DNA of 64,000 nucleotides from Benincasa hispida (GCF_009727055.1 NC_052355.1:49015463-49079462), one strand, 5' to 3'. Positions 32,026 through 44,927 are shown, counted from the first letter of the stretch. Notes: generated by a model not told the origin, from the sequence alone. A program made the numbers and translations.

Positions 32026-34774
32026 TTTCCTTTTTGGGTGAAAATTAAAAGTTGTGGAATTTATAAAGTTTTAAATTTAATATTTGCAAAAAAAAGAGGG
32101 AAAAAGATATTTGTTATGGTTTAAAATGTACATTTATTTTTTGTTTTACTTTGGTTAGTATTGGACCCATTGGTCATTGTACTTTCAAAATATTTATTTT
32201 GATCCATATATTTTCAATTTTAGTTCATTTTAGTCTATTACTTTATTTATTTTAGTTCTTGTACTTTCAAGTTTGATTCATTTTAGTCATTGAGTGGTCG
32301 TTTTCAACATTTAAAAATGAAAAATAAATGGATTAAAACAATCGATTTTTTAAAAGTACAAAAACCAAAATGAGTATTTTGAAACTACATGGTCCATAAT
32401 GAAAACTTTTCGAGAGAGATAGACAAGACTTTTCATCATTGATACATTGAGAGAACAAGAGAGAAACGGAGAAGATAAAAAGATGGAAAATATTAGAGAT
32501 TTTCATATTAAGAATTTACAATCAATCATAATAAGATTGAAATGATGCCCAATTAACTCGTACATATGAAATAAAGTTAAACTAAATAACATAACGTAAC
32601 ATGCTACTATACAATATTACATTCTAACACATAAAATAGAAGTATGAGAATCAAAATAAACTAAAAATAAAAATAGTGACTAAACTTAAAAGTAGTATTT
32701 GAAGTTTTTTTTTATAAGAATATGTAAGTTTGGATTTGGATGTTAAATAAAATTTTCCTTTTGGGGGGTTAAAACCTTGACTTGGGTAGGTCTTTGTGTG
32801 GACTTGGGAGCAACTAGACGTCTTCTTTTGAATTGTCATACACAACATGTACTTTCATTTTCATTAATTTCATCCTCATTCCCATCCTTATCTCTCACGT
32901 ACTTTGCATACTTTTTCCATCCTTATATTATATTTTTATAACGTTAACGTCATTATTTTGTTCTTTTTCCCTACAAAGTTCTCAAGCTTTTTTCCTTCCA
33001 AGAATTAAATATTTCCTTATTTGGTTAATTGACTTCAAATAATCACTTTCGAACTATCTTCTTTTTTTACTTGTAATTTGGGAGGTAGGAAGAAGTTATT
33101 CAAGTTCAATTCAATTACTCCACGAAAATCGAACATTCAATCTTAAAGAAGACAGTAGATATCTTATCTTAACTAGAATTTGAATGATAAAAACACACAC
33201 ACACACAACAAGTTGATAATTAGGTTCTAATAATCAACTTTTCAAAGCATCCTTTATTTTTTCCCAAGCCTATTTTAATTTCAAAATATATTGTTGGAAT
33301 TGAAATTGGGTAATAGACGGAGACTTCTATGGTGGGATTGAGTTGAACTTATTTTTAAAATTTTCGATGTGTTTAAAATCAATTTGAGATTCTATAGTTC
33401 AGTGGACTTAAAGTGACTAAATTTCAATTACTATGAAAGTAATTATGAGATTTTAATATGTTACTTGTATTTATAATTATAATATTTTTTTTATTACATT
33501 TTAAATTTGTAAAGTAAAAAATTATAGAAAATTATAATCAATATCAATTTTGTTTAGTATAAAAAATGTGACATGTGAAATTCGAACTATAGATCTAAAA
33601 ATAAATTACTATGTAATGTTTAACTTATCGATTTTAAAAGAAAATATATATTTTTAAGAAAATGATTAAGACCATTTACTCCCAAGGAAAAAAGAACAGA
33701 CAACTTTTTTTAGTACTTTTGTACTTATAATAAAGAAAGACTTCTTTCTCTGTCTTTTTTTTAATGGATAAAGAAAGACTTGGTCATTGTAAAAGAGGGA
33801 AATGAGAGTATGAAAGGGGACAGAAGCTGCGAAACAAAATGCAGAAACAGAGAAAAATCGATTTAATAAATGATATTAAGGTATTATCCAAGTTAGAAAT
33901 ATCGAGTCACTGATTTTATAGGAATATTGATAAAAATAGCAATATCGATAAAAATTTCGAAAAATTTTATGGAAATTGATTAAATTTATTATAAATAGTT
34001 AATGAAATTTTGATTGTGACTAAATTAGACTATAATTGACCATTTTTAATCATCATTTTCTAATTAAGATAATATTTAGATATATATTATTACAACTCGT
34101 TAATGAAATTTGGATTGTGGTTAAACATCCGGGTAAATGTGGATGCAAGAGTAGAAATTAAAAAAAGTAATCAAAAAGTAATTATAAAATAATATCAAAT
34201 ATTGAAAATTCAGTACAATATTAAAAGACATACTACATTTACGTATAAAATAATTGTAAATTATTTATTACAAACTAAATTGATACAAAAATGAAAAATC
34301 GTAGTACTAAACTGACATTAAAAAGAAAAAAAAAATTTACAAATAGATAGAATTGGAGAGAAAGTGAAAAGAATATTAGAGAACTCAGATTAATTTAAAT
34401 TCGAGATGAAATGATGTGAAAATTTAATGGCAAAATATTCGAATAAAAATATATAATTTCTTAAGATAAAGTTTTTGTATGGTAAAAGCAACAATACTTC
34501 CTGAGCAAGAATAGCTAATCGCAAAAGAAAAAAAAATAAAATAAAATTTCACCATTTCAAAATTTCTATAAAAATATTGAAATATAGATAGAAATTTCAA
34601 AAATTTGTGAGAAAATCGAAAATTTTCACCATCGAAAATTTGAAACTATTGAAATTAAAAAATTTTGAGATTTGGACTAAAATTTTGAAGTAGGGGTATT
34701 ATAGGAATAAATAAGGTTTAAAAAATATTGAAATAAAATGGTAAAAAGAGAAAAAGGGTTTTGACTTGAGGAAG

Positions 34775-34865
34775 GTAGCGTGGAGCAAAGGCGCGTGGGA
34801 TCGTACAAAACGGGTGTCATTTGGAGTCAAGTCAATCGCAGTCGTGCCTCCCCTGCCTCACTTAA
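34775..34865 (-). other. GC-rich island (2), inverted relative to island 1
   Basis: On the minus strand it contains CACCCGTTTTGT (34816-34805) and CCACGCGC (34798-34791), 6 bases apart; in island 1 they are 9 apart. Surrounding DNA is far more AT-rich. Confidence 0.4.
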
Positions 34866-36023
34866 ACTCCAAAAACCGCTTGTGCTTTGGGCTATTTTAA
34901 AACTTGAAATGATTTTTCTCCCCTACATTTTTATTTTGTATAACTAAAGTGATTTTGTAATTTCCAATAACTTAAAAGAAATTATTTAATTAGGTTAATT
35001 TTGTAAAAGTTTTACAAATCATATTAATATCTGGTTCATATTTATACCAGTGATTTAAATTTAAATAAAGATATTTTCAATGAATAAGGTTTATTATCAT
35101 AAGTAATTTTAGAATCATCACATTACTAAAAAAAAAAAAAAATACTACATTCAATTTTTGAAAGATTAGAGCGAGAAAAAAAAAAGAACTAAATAAGAAT
35201 TTCAAAGAGAACAAAATGTTTGAGGAGAAATTTAGAAAATAAATTCAATATAAACAACGAAAATTCGAAGAGAAATAAAGTTACATAGATATAAAAAAAA
35301 TTTGGGGAGAATGGAAAAAAATAATAGAGAATAAATTTAAAAATATGAGAGAAAAACGTGGAAAGATATTTTTAAAAAATGTAAAATAAAATTAGAGATA
35401 AATATTATAAGAACTTTAGAGAGATAAATATGAAAATGGACAAAAATTTTAAAAGAAACAAATACTATGTTTCTAAAAAAAAATTAGGTAAAAATAAAGT
35501 GAAATAGTATGAGATTTCTTTTTAAGTATAAAATAATAATCTTTTTTAAAAAGAAAATCCCTCACAATTATTGAATAGAATCACTAGTGATTGATAGTGA
35601 ATCATTTATAGGGATTTTTTTTCTCATCATTATCAAACATCACAATTTTAATTTTTAGGATAAAAATGATTGTAGGTATGTTAAAAGTGATTTGGTCATT
35701 TTAAAATCACTCCTAAACATGTCCTTAAAGAATTTGGAAAAAATTAATTTATACCTCAAATTTTAAAATGTAATGCGTTAAATGTGTCAATATCACATTT
35801 GAATAAAATAAATATCGAGGATATTCATATATAATTAAAAAGGCTTAGAAGAATTAATAGTTAGACCTAGATTAACAATGTGCACATATATTTTTTAGCG
35901 ATTATGTATTAGGAGAACTCATAAGAATTTTCCTACGAAATAGGTGCTTGAGGACAAACATGATAAAAGAGTTTGTGTTGTCATCTAAGGGAGGTGTTTC
36001 TCTCACTAGCCTTTAAAACAAGT

Positions 36024-36560
36024 AGTGGCGGATCTAGGATTTTATTGAAGAGGGACACAAGTTCATTTACATATAATTAGTGGTGGATCTATAACTTCAT
36101 GACAATACACATATTTATACAAAATTACAAATTTAACCCAAAAACTTCTAGATTTGTGTCTATACATAGTTCTTGAGCTTCAAAAAAACATTTAATAAGT
36201 TCATGAATTCTCGATTTTGTGCCTATTAGATTCTTAAAATACAAAATTTGCATCTAATGGAGTCTCTTGCATATATATAAATATATATAATAACAATTTT
36301 TTTTTTGAAAATTTAAGGTTTAATTAGAGATAAAAAGACAATTTTTTTTTTGTCTAATAAAATAATTAGTTTTTAAACATTTTCAATATTTTTTAAATCT
36401 ATTATATATAAAATAGAAACCTAAGATCCATTAGACATTCTTTAGAAACTTATTAGAGTCAGAAATTAAAAGTTAGATTTATTAATCATAATTTTTAAAA
36501 CTTAGAAACCATAAAAGATGGGTTAAGGTTCATTATACGTTAAAAAGTAGGAAATTACTG
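36024..36560. repeat. MITE-like debris
   Basis: AGTGGCGGATCTAGGA (36027) resembles the ends of common plant hAT-type MITEs, and AGTGGTGGATCTATAAC follows at 36083. The stretch after it has words such as TTTGTGTCTATACATAG and TTAATAAGTTCATGAATTC seen in many plant MITEs. Boundaries are not clear. Confidence 0.4.
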
Positions 36561-39240
36561 CTCTCTAATTGAAATGAAAACTAAAATAATAAATAAATAT
36601 ATATGAAAAAACAATCCAAATTGAAAAAAATATAATAAAAATGCATGACTATGGACTGAACTGAACCCTGGCGCCGGGTAAGTAAACTCCGCAATCGCCG
36701 ACAAACCACTAAAGCAACCATAGTAATATGGTGCACCAATGAAACAAACTATGAATATAAATAAAATAAAGTTATGTATATTTTATATTTAAGAATAAAA
36801 TACATTTTTAGTCACCGAAATTTGAGATTAGTGTCAGTTTAGTCGTTAAAGTTTAAAAAAATTACATTTTAGCCTATAAAATTTAACAAATAATTGTAGA
36901 TGGTATTAGTTAACTAATGAAAACATATGTAGCATATTATGAACAGTTGATGCATATTATGAACAGTTGATGTGACAAATTCTAGATGAGAGGATAATTT
37001 GACCTAATTTTATATAATTTGAACCCCTTCATCTTCATCATCTTCCTCTTCCTCTTTTTCGACAGTCTTGAACTAAAAAACAGAGCATAAACCTAAAATG
37101 AAAAACCCCGAAATCACAGTCAGTGGGGAGTTCCAAAAACTTTGATTTGATTTGGGTTTTTAGTTTTTTACCCGAAGATTTCCGAAGACGTAGATGGTGA
37201 TTCCAACGATGTGATGGGATGGGTGTTGTGTTGATTTGATTTGATTTTGGGGTTTTAGTTTTAGGTTTCTGTCTGTGGCTCAACTGTGTAAATAGAGGAT
37301 TCGCAACACTTGACTTAACACCTTTAAACAGCTAACGAAAATGGTAAGTCTGAAAATCGAAACCCCAATTGGCCGCCAAAATTCACCAAATCTCCAATAT
37401 GGTTTCACAAATTGAAACAGTCGAACATATACCAAGATCAAACAGTTTCTAATTAGAGAGACAGAAAGGGATGGTAACTTCTTATGGGATTATTAATCTT
37501 ATTTGATTTTGTGTCTTTAATTAGATTGCTTGGTTAATAATTTGTTTGATTATGAAAAAAGAGCACTAATAGGCTGAAGAAATCGAAAGAAATACGGAAT
37601 CTTGTTATCATATACGAGGATGTGGAAAATATGGTTTGTGTGTGTGTGTGTTTTTTCTCTAATCTTTCACTCCTTTTTAATTATTTGTCATGTAGTTGAA
37701 TGATAGTCTGTTAATCAATTCATGTCGACACTTAATTGTATGGTCATCATTTCGTTAGTTTAGAATTAAATTAAGTATTATTCATCACCTCATTTGATAA
37801 CTATTTTAATTTTTATTTTTATTTTTGAAAATTAAATCTATAAATATTATTTCTACATCCAAATTTCTTTTTTTGTTATCTATTTTTTATCAATGACTTT
37901 CAAAAAATTAATTTTGTTTTTAAAATTTGACTAAAAATTCAACCATTGTACTTAAAAGAAATGCAAATTATTGTAAAAAATATGGATGGAATAGACTTAA
38001 TTTTCAAAAACAAAATTAAAAAATTAAATGGTTACCAAATGGGGTATTTACTAATCTGGGGGACTAAAGTGTATGTTTGAAAACTCATAGACCAAATAGA
38101 TATAATTTTAAATGTGAATTATTAAAAATGTAATTTATAAAACAATATACATCGTTATTTCAAAAAACACCCCTAGTAGATTTGTCCCTATGTGACAAAG
38201 TCGAAAAAGGTTTAGGAGAATGCAAATCAATTAACTTCTACCATTCATAGTATATATATTTTTTCTCTCCTCGAAACATTACCATACATTAACATAACTG
38301 ATATGTAAATAAATAGTCAAAAGGGTGCATATATATTTTCTAAAGAAGGGAGTGCATATATATATATATATATATGACCATTTCCATAAATTAAAAAAAA
38401 AGAAGATAAATCGTAAATTTAATCTCTAAACTTTAGAGAAAGTTAGAATTTAGTCCAGTAAAAAGTATTTATGACGATTTCATCAATTCATATGGACTAA
38501 ATTCAAACTTTTAAAATTATAGAGACTAAATTTTTAGAGACAAAATTTATAATTTAACAAAAAAAAAATCTATGGACAAAATTCACGTGCCTTATAATTT
38601 TTAGGAATCATTGATGCGAAGAAATAATAATAATAATAATAATAATAAAACAAAAAAGAAAACAAAATACACTTTTGATCTCTAATATCTGGAGTTAATG
38701 AATATTTAGTCCTTAAACTTTGAAAAACTACACTTTAGTCCCTGAAGTATGAAAATTATTCTAAATAGTCCCTAAATTAACTTGACCTAACTAACGGAAA
38801 AATGACACAAAAAATTGAGGTGTCAAATTTTAAATAAGTTGGAAAAATTGTTTTATTTGTTCTTGATTTTGGATATCTTGAAAACAAACCAAATGAGGTT
38901 TTTAGACATTTGAATGAGAGGTTATTAAATAATAATAATAAGTGATTTCAATGGTTTCCTCTCACGATGGTAGTTGGCAACAATGATTTTAAGCATTGGA
39001 GAAAAGGAGGAAGGCGAGAGGTTAGAGATGCATAAGAGAAATGGGTAGAAATCTAAGATGATAAGTTAAAAAAGAGCAAATTTCTCCACTTCATCTAAAA
39101 TTTGCTACGACAACTTGCCTTATGATTTTTTCGTTAGTCGCCAACTCAGAACTATTTAGAATCATTTTACAACCTCGAAAACTAGAGTGTAGTTTTACAA
39201 ATTTCAAGTATCAAATAAACATAAGCTCTAAATGGAATTA
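36561..39240. other. Intergenic upstream of the GT17 gene
   Basis: No supported gene. Copies of the TTTAGTCCCTAAACTTT-type plant repeat lie near 36800-36900, 38420-38520 and 38670-38780. A 20-base direct repeat with GCATATTATGAACAGTTGA lies at 36930-36971. Microsatellites are (GT)n at 37637-37650, (TA)n at 38357-38374, (AAT)n at 38622-38648 and (AAT)n at 39257-39277. The minus ORF at 37038-37283 has a basic, low-complexity product and looks like chance. Confidence 0.6.
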
Positions 39241-39290
39241 AAAAGTGTATTTTGAAATAATAATAATAATAATAATGCGTAAATTTATCT

Positions 39291-39310
39291 GGGCCCAAAA
39301 GAAAAGCCCA
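39291..39310 (+). promoter_or_regulatory. Site II / UP1-like element upstream of the GT17 gene
   Basis: GGGCCCAAAAG (39291-39301) and GCCCA (39306-39310) fit the GGCCCA motifs common in promoters of plant housekeeping genes, where TCP factors can bind. Lies about 0.9 kb before the ATG. Confidence 0.35.
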
Positions 39311-39547
39311 TGAAAGCGAGGAGGAGGAGGCGGAGGAGGCGATGTCCGGCATCCGCAGTCAGGAATTGGTAAAATCCGTAATGGAAGAATTAATCAAAAC
39401 CCCCGGACCTATATCCAATTGCTATTCCAAATTAGCTCAACAACAAATTAAAAAAATAACAATAAAAAAAAAAAAAAAAACCACGACACGGTCACGACTC
39501 AGTTGGATTTGATTAGGGTCGGCTTGAGCGAGTCAAAATGGAGCGCG

Positions 39548-39555
39548 TGGGCCCA
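39548..39555 (+). promoter_or_regulatory. Palindromic TGGGCCCA element
   Basis: The perfect palindrome TGGGCCCA is a site II type element, about 670 bp before the ATG at 40223. With the element at 39291 it suggests a proliferation-linked or housekeeping promoter. The start of transcription is not determined; CT-rich leader-like sequence begins near 39660. Confidence 0.4.
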
Positions 39556-39659
39556 CATCCCAAACAATCAGTATAGTATTAATACCCACGTTATCTAACT
39601 GGAATTAAAGGGGAACAAAAAAATACCCACAAAAACATACACAAGGGAATTCCAAACTC

Positions 39660-40222
39660 TACAATTAAACATTTTTTTCTCTCTTTTTTCTTTTCGATTT
39701 ATAAACGACGACGACGACAAAGGGAAACGGCTCTCTTTGCCTTTTGTTCTTGCTTTGCTTTGATTCATCTCTATTGTTGTAATTGTATTGAGTGGCAGCA
39801 ATCATTGTCGAAGACAGATAGATAGGCATCGGCCTCACAGGCTTTGTGTTCTTGGCCCTCGAATTCTTAGCCCTCGATTTTGGCCCCTTTCTTTCAATCT
39901 CTCTCTCTTCCACAATTATTCCCATTTTCTTCTCGATTAATTTCGGTAATTCTTAGGGATCTCTCTCACTTTCTCTGCATATTTAGAGAGAAGAACGAAG
40001 GATTAAGGAAAGAGAAACGCCTAAATACTTTCCGTTTCTTCTCTTCCGACTGAATCTGCTGATTTTCCGTGCCTTTCTCTGATTCTCGTTTAACTGAGAA
40101 CCCTTGCCGCCGTTTTACCCTCGACTTGATTGTTTCGTCAATCCACGACAAACCCGATTCCATATCCCACGAAAGGAGACGACCCAGTTTTTTTGTTTTT
40201 GATTTTCTTTCACATAACAGAA
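39660..40222 (+). other. 5' leader region of the GT17 gene
   Basis: Rich in CT runs (39678-39691, 39897-39910 and 39959-39978), as in many plant 5' UTRs. The minus-strand ORFs that cover it (39595-40555) are low-complexity shadows. Confidence 0.4.
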
Positions 40223-42192
40223 ATGTGGTGGATGATGGGTGAAGGTGGAGGCCATTACTGTTCCAAGAAATCCGATGATATCTGTGGCGAAGTTTGTGAT
40301 CAGGTGCTTACTATTTTTGCCCTTTTGATCTGTTTTTCTGTTATTTTTATTATTTTTTTCTTTTCGGCTGGTTTCTGTTTCCGTCGTTGAGGAATTTTGT
40401 TTATGATTTTTGTTCATGATCGAGAAATCTAAGCTTTTAACCAATCGTTTGTTCTGACTGTTTCTTCTTCGGTGCTCGATTAAGTCTTTTAGTGTTAGGG
40501 CTTTGTTTATTTGATGGTTTTTGGGGGAATTTGTCTTATCAAACGCGAAGGCCATAGTTCTGCAACTTACTGTTTCCTTGCTGTTATGTTGGGTGTGTTT
40601 TATTTAGCCTCGAGATCTGATTGTGGGAACTTAGAGTGTCTTATCTAATGGGGCATTCCTACACAACATTTAACAGAAACTTCCCCAGAATAAAATCTGC
40701 CCTTTGTTGAAATGTATTTGCTGATGTAATTTTTTTAAAAAAATTTCTGTTTACTACCATAACTTTGAGCATCACACGTAGGCTGCCCTTTAGGTGATAC
40801 ATTTGAGATTGTTTCTCATCTTCAAACTTTTGGGTACTTTTGATTTTCAGAAATGCTTTCTTTTTTTATGGATAATGCGACTTAATTTTTTAGACACTTT
40901 GAGAATCTAAATTTGAGTTTTTATGTATTAAAGTACATAATATTCATTCCTGGTTTAATTGCTTGTTTGTTAATATGAAGGGAGCTTTTGAAGTTGTCCT
41001 TATCATTATCCCAAGTTTCTTGGACTTTTTTTTTTTTTTTTCCTATTTTTTTCTGATGTTTAAGATATTGACCAGGCTTCTTTTCTCTATGCAGGAATCC
41101 AATCGAGTATTAGGCATGTCTAGACTTCGCTGCATTTTTCGTGGATATGATGTGAAAACCTTCCTTATTCTTTTTGCGCTGGTGCCAACGTGCATACTGA
41201 TCATTTACCTGCATGGACAGAAGATCTCGTACTTCTTACGGCCATTATGGGAATCCCCACCAAAAGAATTCAATATGATTACTCACTACTATGATGGGAA
41301 TGTATCTATGGAGAATCTATGCAAACTACATGGTTGGAAAGTCCGTGAATTTCCACGGCGTGTTTATGATGCTGTGCTGTTCAGTAACGAGATTGAGATG
41401 CTCACCTTGCGATGGAAAGAACTTTACCCTTACATTACACAGTTTGTTCTTCTTGAGGCAAATTCAACATTTACTGGGAAGCCGAAGCCATTATACTTTG
41501 CTCGCAATAGAGACCAATTCAAATTTGTGGAGCCAAGATTTACTTATGGCACTGTTGGAGGGAGATTTAAGAAAGGGGAAAATCCATTTGTTGAGGAGGC
41601 ATTTCAACGGGTAGCACTCGATCAGCTTCTCAGAATTGCTGGTATCTCTGATGATGACTTGTTGATAATGTCTGACGTTGACGAAATTCCAAGCAGGCAC
41701 ACAATTAATCTCTTGAGATGGTGTGATGACATACCAGAGGTTCTTCATCTACAACTTAGGAACTATTTGTACTCATTCGAGTTCCATGTTGATGACAATA
41801 GCTGGAGGGCTTCAGTTCATAGATACAAATCTGGTAAGACAAAGTATGTTCACTATCGCCAGTCAGATGACCTGTTGGCAGATTCGGGGTGGCACTGTAG
41901 CTTCTGTTTCCGTCGTATCAGCGACTTCATCTTTAAGATGAAAGCATACAGTCACAATGACAGAGTTAGGTTCTCTAGCTATCTGAATCCCAAAAGAATT
42001 CAGAGGATTATATGCAAGGGTTCTGACCTATTTGACATGCTTCCTGAGGAATACACTTTCAAAGAAATTATTGGGAAAATGGGACCAGTTCCTCATTCCT
42101 ACTCAGCAGTTCACTTGCCATCTTATCTTCTGGAAAATGCAGAAGATTACAAATTCCTTTTGCCTGGGAATTGTGTACGAGAGAGTGGCTAA
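40223..42192 (+). CDS. GT17 family beta-1,4-N-acetylglucosaminyltransferase
   Basis: Two coding exons, 40223-40303 and 41095-42192, joined over an intron with GT (40304) and AG (41094), give 392 residues. Exon 1 codes [16 protein letters not shown] and ends DQ; exon 2 starts [11 protein letters not shown]. The N-terminus and length match the plant GT17 proteins annotated as beta-1,4-mannosyl-glycoprotein N-acetylglucosaminyltransferase-like, as I recall them. A single membrane segment at about residues 48-66 ([17 protein letters not shown]) predicts a Golgi type II protein. The catalytic domain shows [25 protein letters not shown], a DxD-type [10 protein letters not shown] (about 218-227), [21 protein letters not shown] and LPGNC at the end. 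The family relates to animal GnT-III; the plant acceptor is not established. An ORF that seems to start at 40963 is intron sequence read into exon 2. No disruption is seen. Confidence 0.93.
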
Positions 42193-43270
42193 TCTCTAAT
42201 TTCGACGTGTACCTCTCCGTGAAGGTTAGTTGCACTGTAGCTTGTCTGACACCTCGTGGACCTTCCATCCCGAAAGTTATTGACCGACACATGGCCAACC
42301 TTGGCGACTCTTTGCCTCCAGATAAGCTAATGTTACTTCTTTTGGAAGTTGTAACTGCTTGGACAGTTGAACTAATTCCATGAGTGGAAGTTATGTGTAG
42401 ATATCTGTTTTCTTTGAGTTGGTTTGGTTCAAGGAGTTTATCTATTCATTAGGTGGGTGAACTTGCTGTCACCGGAGCAGCAGCATATCAGACGAACCCC
42501 CATTGCATTGCCATTGTATTTGAGGCTGTTGTGCTTTCTTCCCCTACTGGGAAATTTTGTATACACGACTATTATTTATATCATGTAATTCATATTTGCT
42601 ATTGACCTGATTTCTAATTCTTGTTCTAATACATTTTTCATTTTCGTCTTTATGACTTTGAAACCTGTTTAACAGTGACTTCTCAGTGTTTAGAAAGTTT
42701 TCTCTGATTTTGAACATTTAGAAGTAACTAAAGCTCTTATTTTTGGTTTTTTGATTGTTCTGGTTGAGTACTGCCGTAGTCGAAGAGTCTATATATATAT
42801 AAAGATTCCTATCATAGGAGCAATTTATTGATATCAGAGTGATATTTATTAGGCAGCATGATGGGTAGGTTTTTTCCATCAATGTGGAAAGATTATGTTA
42901 TTTTTTATGATGTCGACATTTACCGTCATAGTTGCAAACGAAGTGACCAAATTTACTCTTTGGACCCAGTTCAGACAAATCTGGTCAGATTTTTTTGGTA
43001 TGTTGGAAACCTTGTAAGATTTTTTTCTTTGGTAAATGGGCTGTAAATACGAGAGAATTGTCTTGTTCTTCAAGTTGATTACCTCATAAAAAGGCTTTCA
43101 TCTTTATTCTGCCTTTTCAAAGTCCTGGATATTCCAGAACTGAATAACTTTTACGCAAGCTTTTTAAGTGATGTCTCTTTCGTTTCCCAACTAAAATAAA
43201 AACTGCGTCGACCCCTTCTCTCAAAAGAAGGTATTAGATTCAAACCTCATCCTTGTGGAATAAAATTGTA
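42193..43270 (+). other. 3' UTR of GT17 gene and intergenic spacer
   Basis: Probable 3' UTR to about 42600 (ATTTATATCATGTAATTC near 42575). Beyond it AT-rich spacer with a short TA run (42793-42801). The ORFs at 42858-43073 are chance. Confidence 0.5.
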
Positions 43271-43280
43271 CTTTATATAG
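43270..43280 (+). promoter_or_regulatory. TATA-box-like element of the small DUF761-like gene
   Basis: TTTATATAGCA, about 75-80 bp before the ATG at 43352, which leaves room for a short leader. No other good TATA candidate lies closer. Confidence 0.5.
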
Positions 43281-43351
43281 CACTTTGAGACATTTCAAAT
43301 ACACATTCACAAAAAAGAAACTATCATACTTGTTTCTGTAGCAGATTAGAA

Positions 43352-43627
43352 ATGTCTTCTAGAAATTCTCAGCTCAAGTTCAATAACGATCTTGGTGCTC
43401 ATTCCTCAGACAACTATGGTGGTTATATTTCTGACTCTGTGCTCATGACTCGAAAATACCACAAAAAGCAAAGACCTCATGTAACATTCAGCGATGACAA
43501 CGACGAGATACCTGATGTTCATGAGACTCCTAAACATCGCCGTGCTCATTTCTACACCGAGGACATCAACGATGAGGCTGAGGAGTTCATTAGGCTGAAG
43601 CACAACCAGATGTCTCTTGACCTCTAA
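43352..43627 (+). CDS. Small protein with DUF761-like C-terminus
   Basis: A single-exon ORF of 91 residues with ATG at 43352 and TAA at 43625-43627. The N-terminus is polar (MSSRNSQLKFNNDLGAHSS), the middle is basic and rich in His (KYHKKQRPHVTF, then HETPKHRRAHF), and the C-terminus reads INDEAEEFIRLKHNQMSLDL. That end fits the short DUF761 motif of plant proteins (acidic lead, A-E-x-F-I, basic-aromatic, Q-M). The function of DUF761 is not known. A TATA-like box lies 80 bp upstream and AATAAT lies 130 bp downstream. It could be a complete small gene or a last exon; no upstream exon is seen. The opposite-strand ORF at 43406-43645 is a shadow. Confidence 0.6.
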   Translation: MSSRNSQLKFNNDLGAHSSDNYGGYISDSVLMTRKYHKKQRPHVTFSDDNDEIPDVHETPKHRRAHFYTEDINDEAEEFIRLKHNQMSLDL

Positions 43628-43759
43628 TTGAAAGAAACTGTTCAAGTGGTGAAGTTAGTGCTTAATTATGCCCCAATAATGTTTTGATGCTTCAAAGCTC
43701 CTTGCAATTGTTAAAATGTTTGTAGTTCCCATGTGAACATTTCAAAGTTCCAGCAATAA

Positions 43760-44927
43760 TACAGACTGTTTTTGTTAGTTTTTTTTTGTCACATTGAAAA
43801 CTAGAAGAATTATATAAAGAATTCTCAGTTTCTGTGGAGTCAGTATATCTTTATATTATTTTTTTCTTTCTAATTTGCAAAGGTTTCAGGTTTGTCTGAT
43901 TGGGTCTCATGAAGATGACAGGTTTTTTGGGTCATAGACAGTCACTCTTATCAAGATGTTATTTAACTTAAGATCTTCATTTAATTTACTGCCTGAAATG
44001 AGTGGCCAAGAATTTAAGGGCCCCAAAAATTTTGGATCTTTGCCATAAGGTTAAGAAATGAAGTATGACAGTGGAATTAAGTTACCTCCATATTTGGTTA
44101 TATCAAATCAAATAAATACAAGAAAGACACATCTGGTTCATTGCAGATCCTTCTTCAAGGTTCAATATAACAGGTACAGACAAGTTTCAAATCTTTGTGA
44201 TAGAAAGAGAAAGTAACAAACATTTGACACAAATTCTCTTCTCATTGTGTCCCCAAGGCCCCATTGCTGAACTTCTGGTCATCAATTTGGCCAGCACATA
44301 ACATTTCTTGTGTTGAATCACGAATGAGTTCTGAACCAGATTTTTCACTGAAGAAAAAAAGGTCCCACTTTGGAATTGCTTGTAATATGACTGCCCAACT
44401 TCTCCAAGCCATTTAAAGCTTCTTGCTTTCACTGTTCTTCTTCTTCTTCTTCTTCTTCTATGGTACTGCCCAACTGCTCTAAGAAATTTAAAGCTGCTTG
44501 TTTTGACTGCTGTGACTACTCAATGGCTAATAAGCCATTTAAATCTGCTTGCTTTCACTAATTAATTCCCAGTTTTGTCCTCCTTCTACCACTTTTCCTA
44601 TTTTTGGATTCTAAATTGGTGTTTTTGGGCACTTTAAGTTTCGCTAGGAGCTCAATAGAACAGTAAATGATTTATCTGAAAAGAAAAATAAAGAAACATT
44701 TCCACCATCCCTCATCTTTCATCATACACTACAAATACAAAAAGAAAAAGTGATGATAATACAAAACTTCATCCCCTTTCACTCAAAATAAAATATGGAG
44801 AGAGAGAGAGAGAGAAGAAATGTCAGAAAAAAAGAAGGAAGAAAAACTCCGTAAAATTGTTGAAACGAAAGCAGAAGTTTCCCATAAAAAAGCTGCACTG
44901 CAATTTAGCAGTGGGGAAGTTAAAATA
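43760..44927. other. Intergenic spacer and 3' UTR of the RING-H2 gene
   Basis: No supported ORF. Three imperfect copies of CCATTTAAAGCTTCTTGCTTTCAC lie near 44407, 44482 and 44537, a local tandem repeat of about 60-75 bp. Microsatellites are (CTT)n at 44436-44459 and (GA)n at 44797-44815. The region just left of 44928 should be 3' UTR of the minus-strand gene. Confidence 0.5.

Larger units (their letters stand above)
31220..36020. other. Intergenic AT-rich with scattered repeat debris
   Basis: No supported gene. A copy of the common plant repeat built on TTTTAGTC and CTTGTACTTTC words lies at about 32150-32400. An (AC)n run is at 33191-33207. Two GC-rich islands (31925-32025 and 34775-34865) stand out. 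A stretch at 31680-31760 has a decayed B-box-like TTTGAATC. A repeat with AAAATCACTCCTAAAC (35690-35720) has a relative near 46280. Confidence 0.6.

Noticed and set aside
40963..41094. Alternative N-terminus of the GT17 protein
   Set aside because: It is intron sequence with a T-run just upstream of a good acceptor at 41094. Exon 1 at 40223-40303 gives the N-terminus expected for the family.
43190..43260. Another SINE copy
   Set aside because: It has TTCAAACCTCATCC, which resembles a B box, but no A box or tail.
44187..44432. Minus ORF of 81 codons
   Set aside because: It lies in spacer with repeats and has no domain or start context that I can support.
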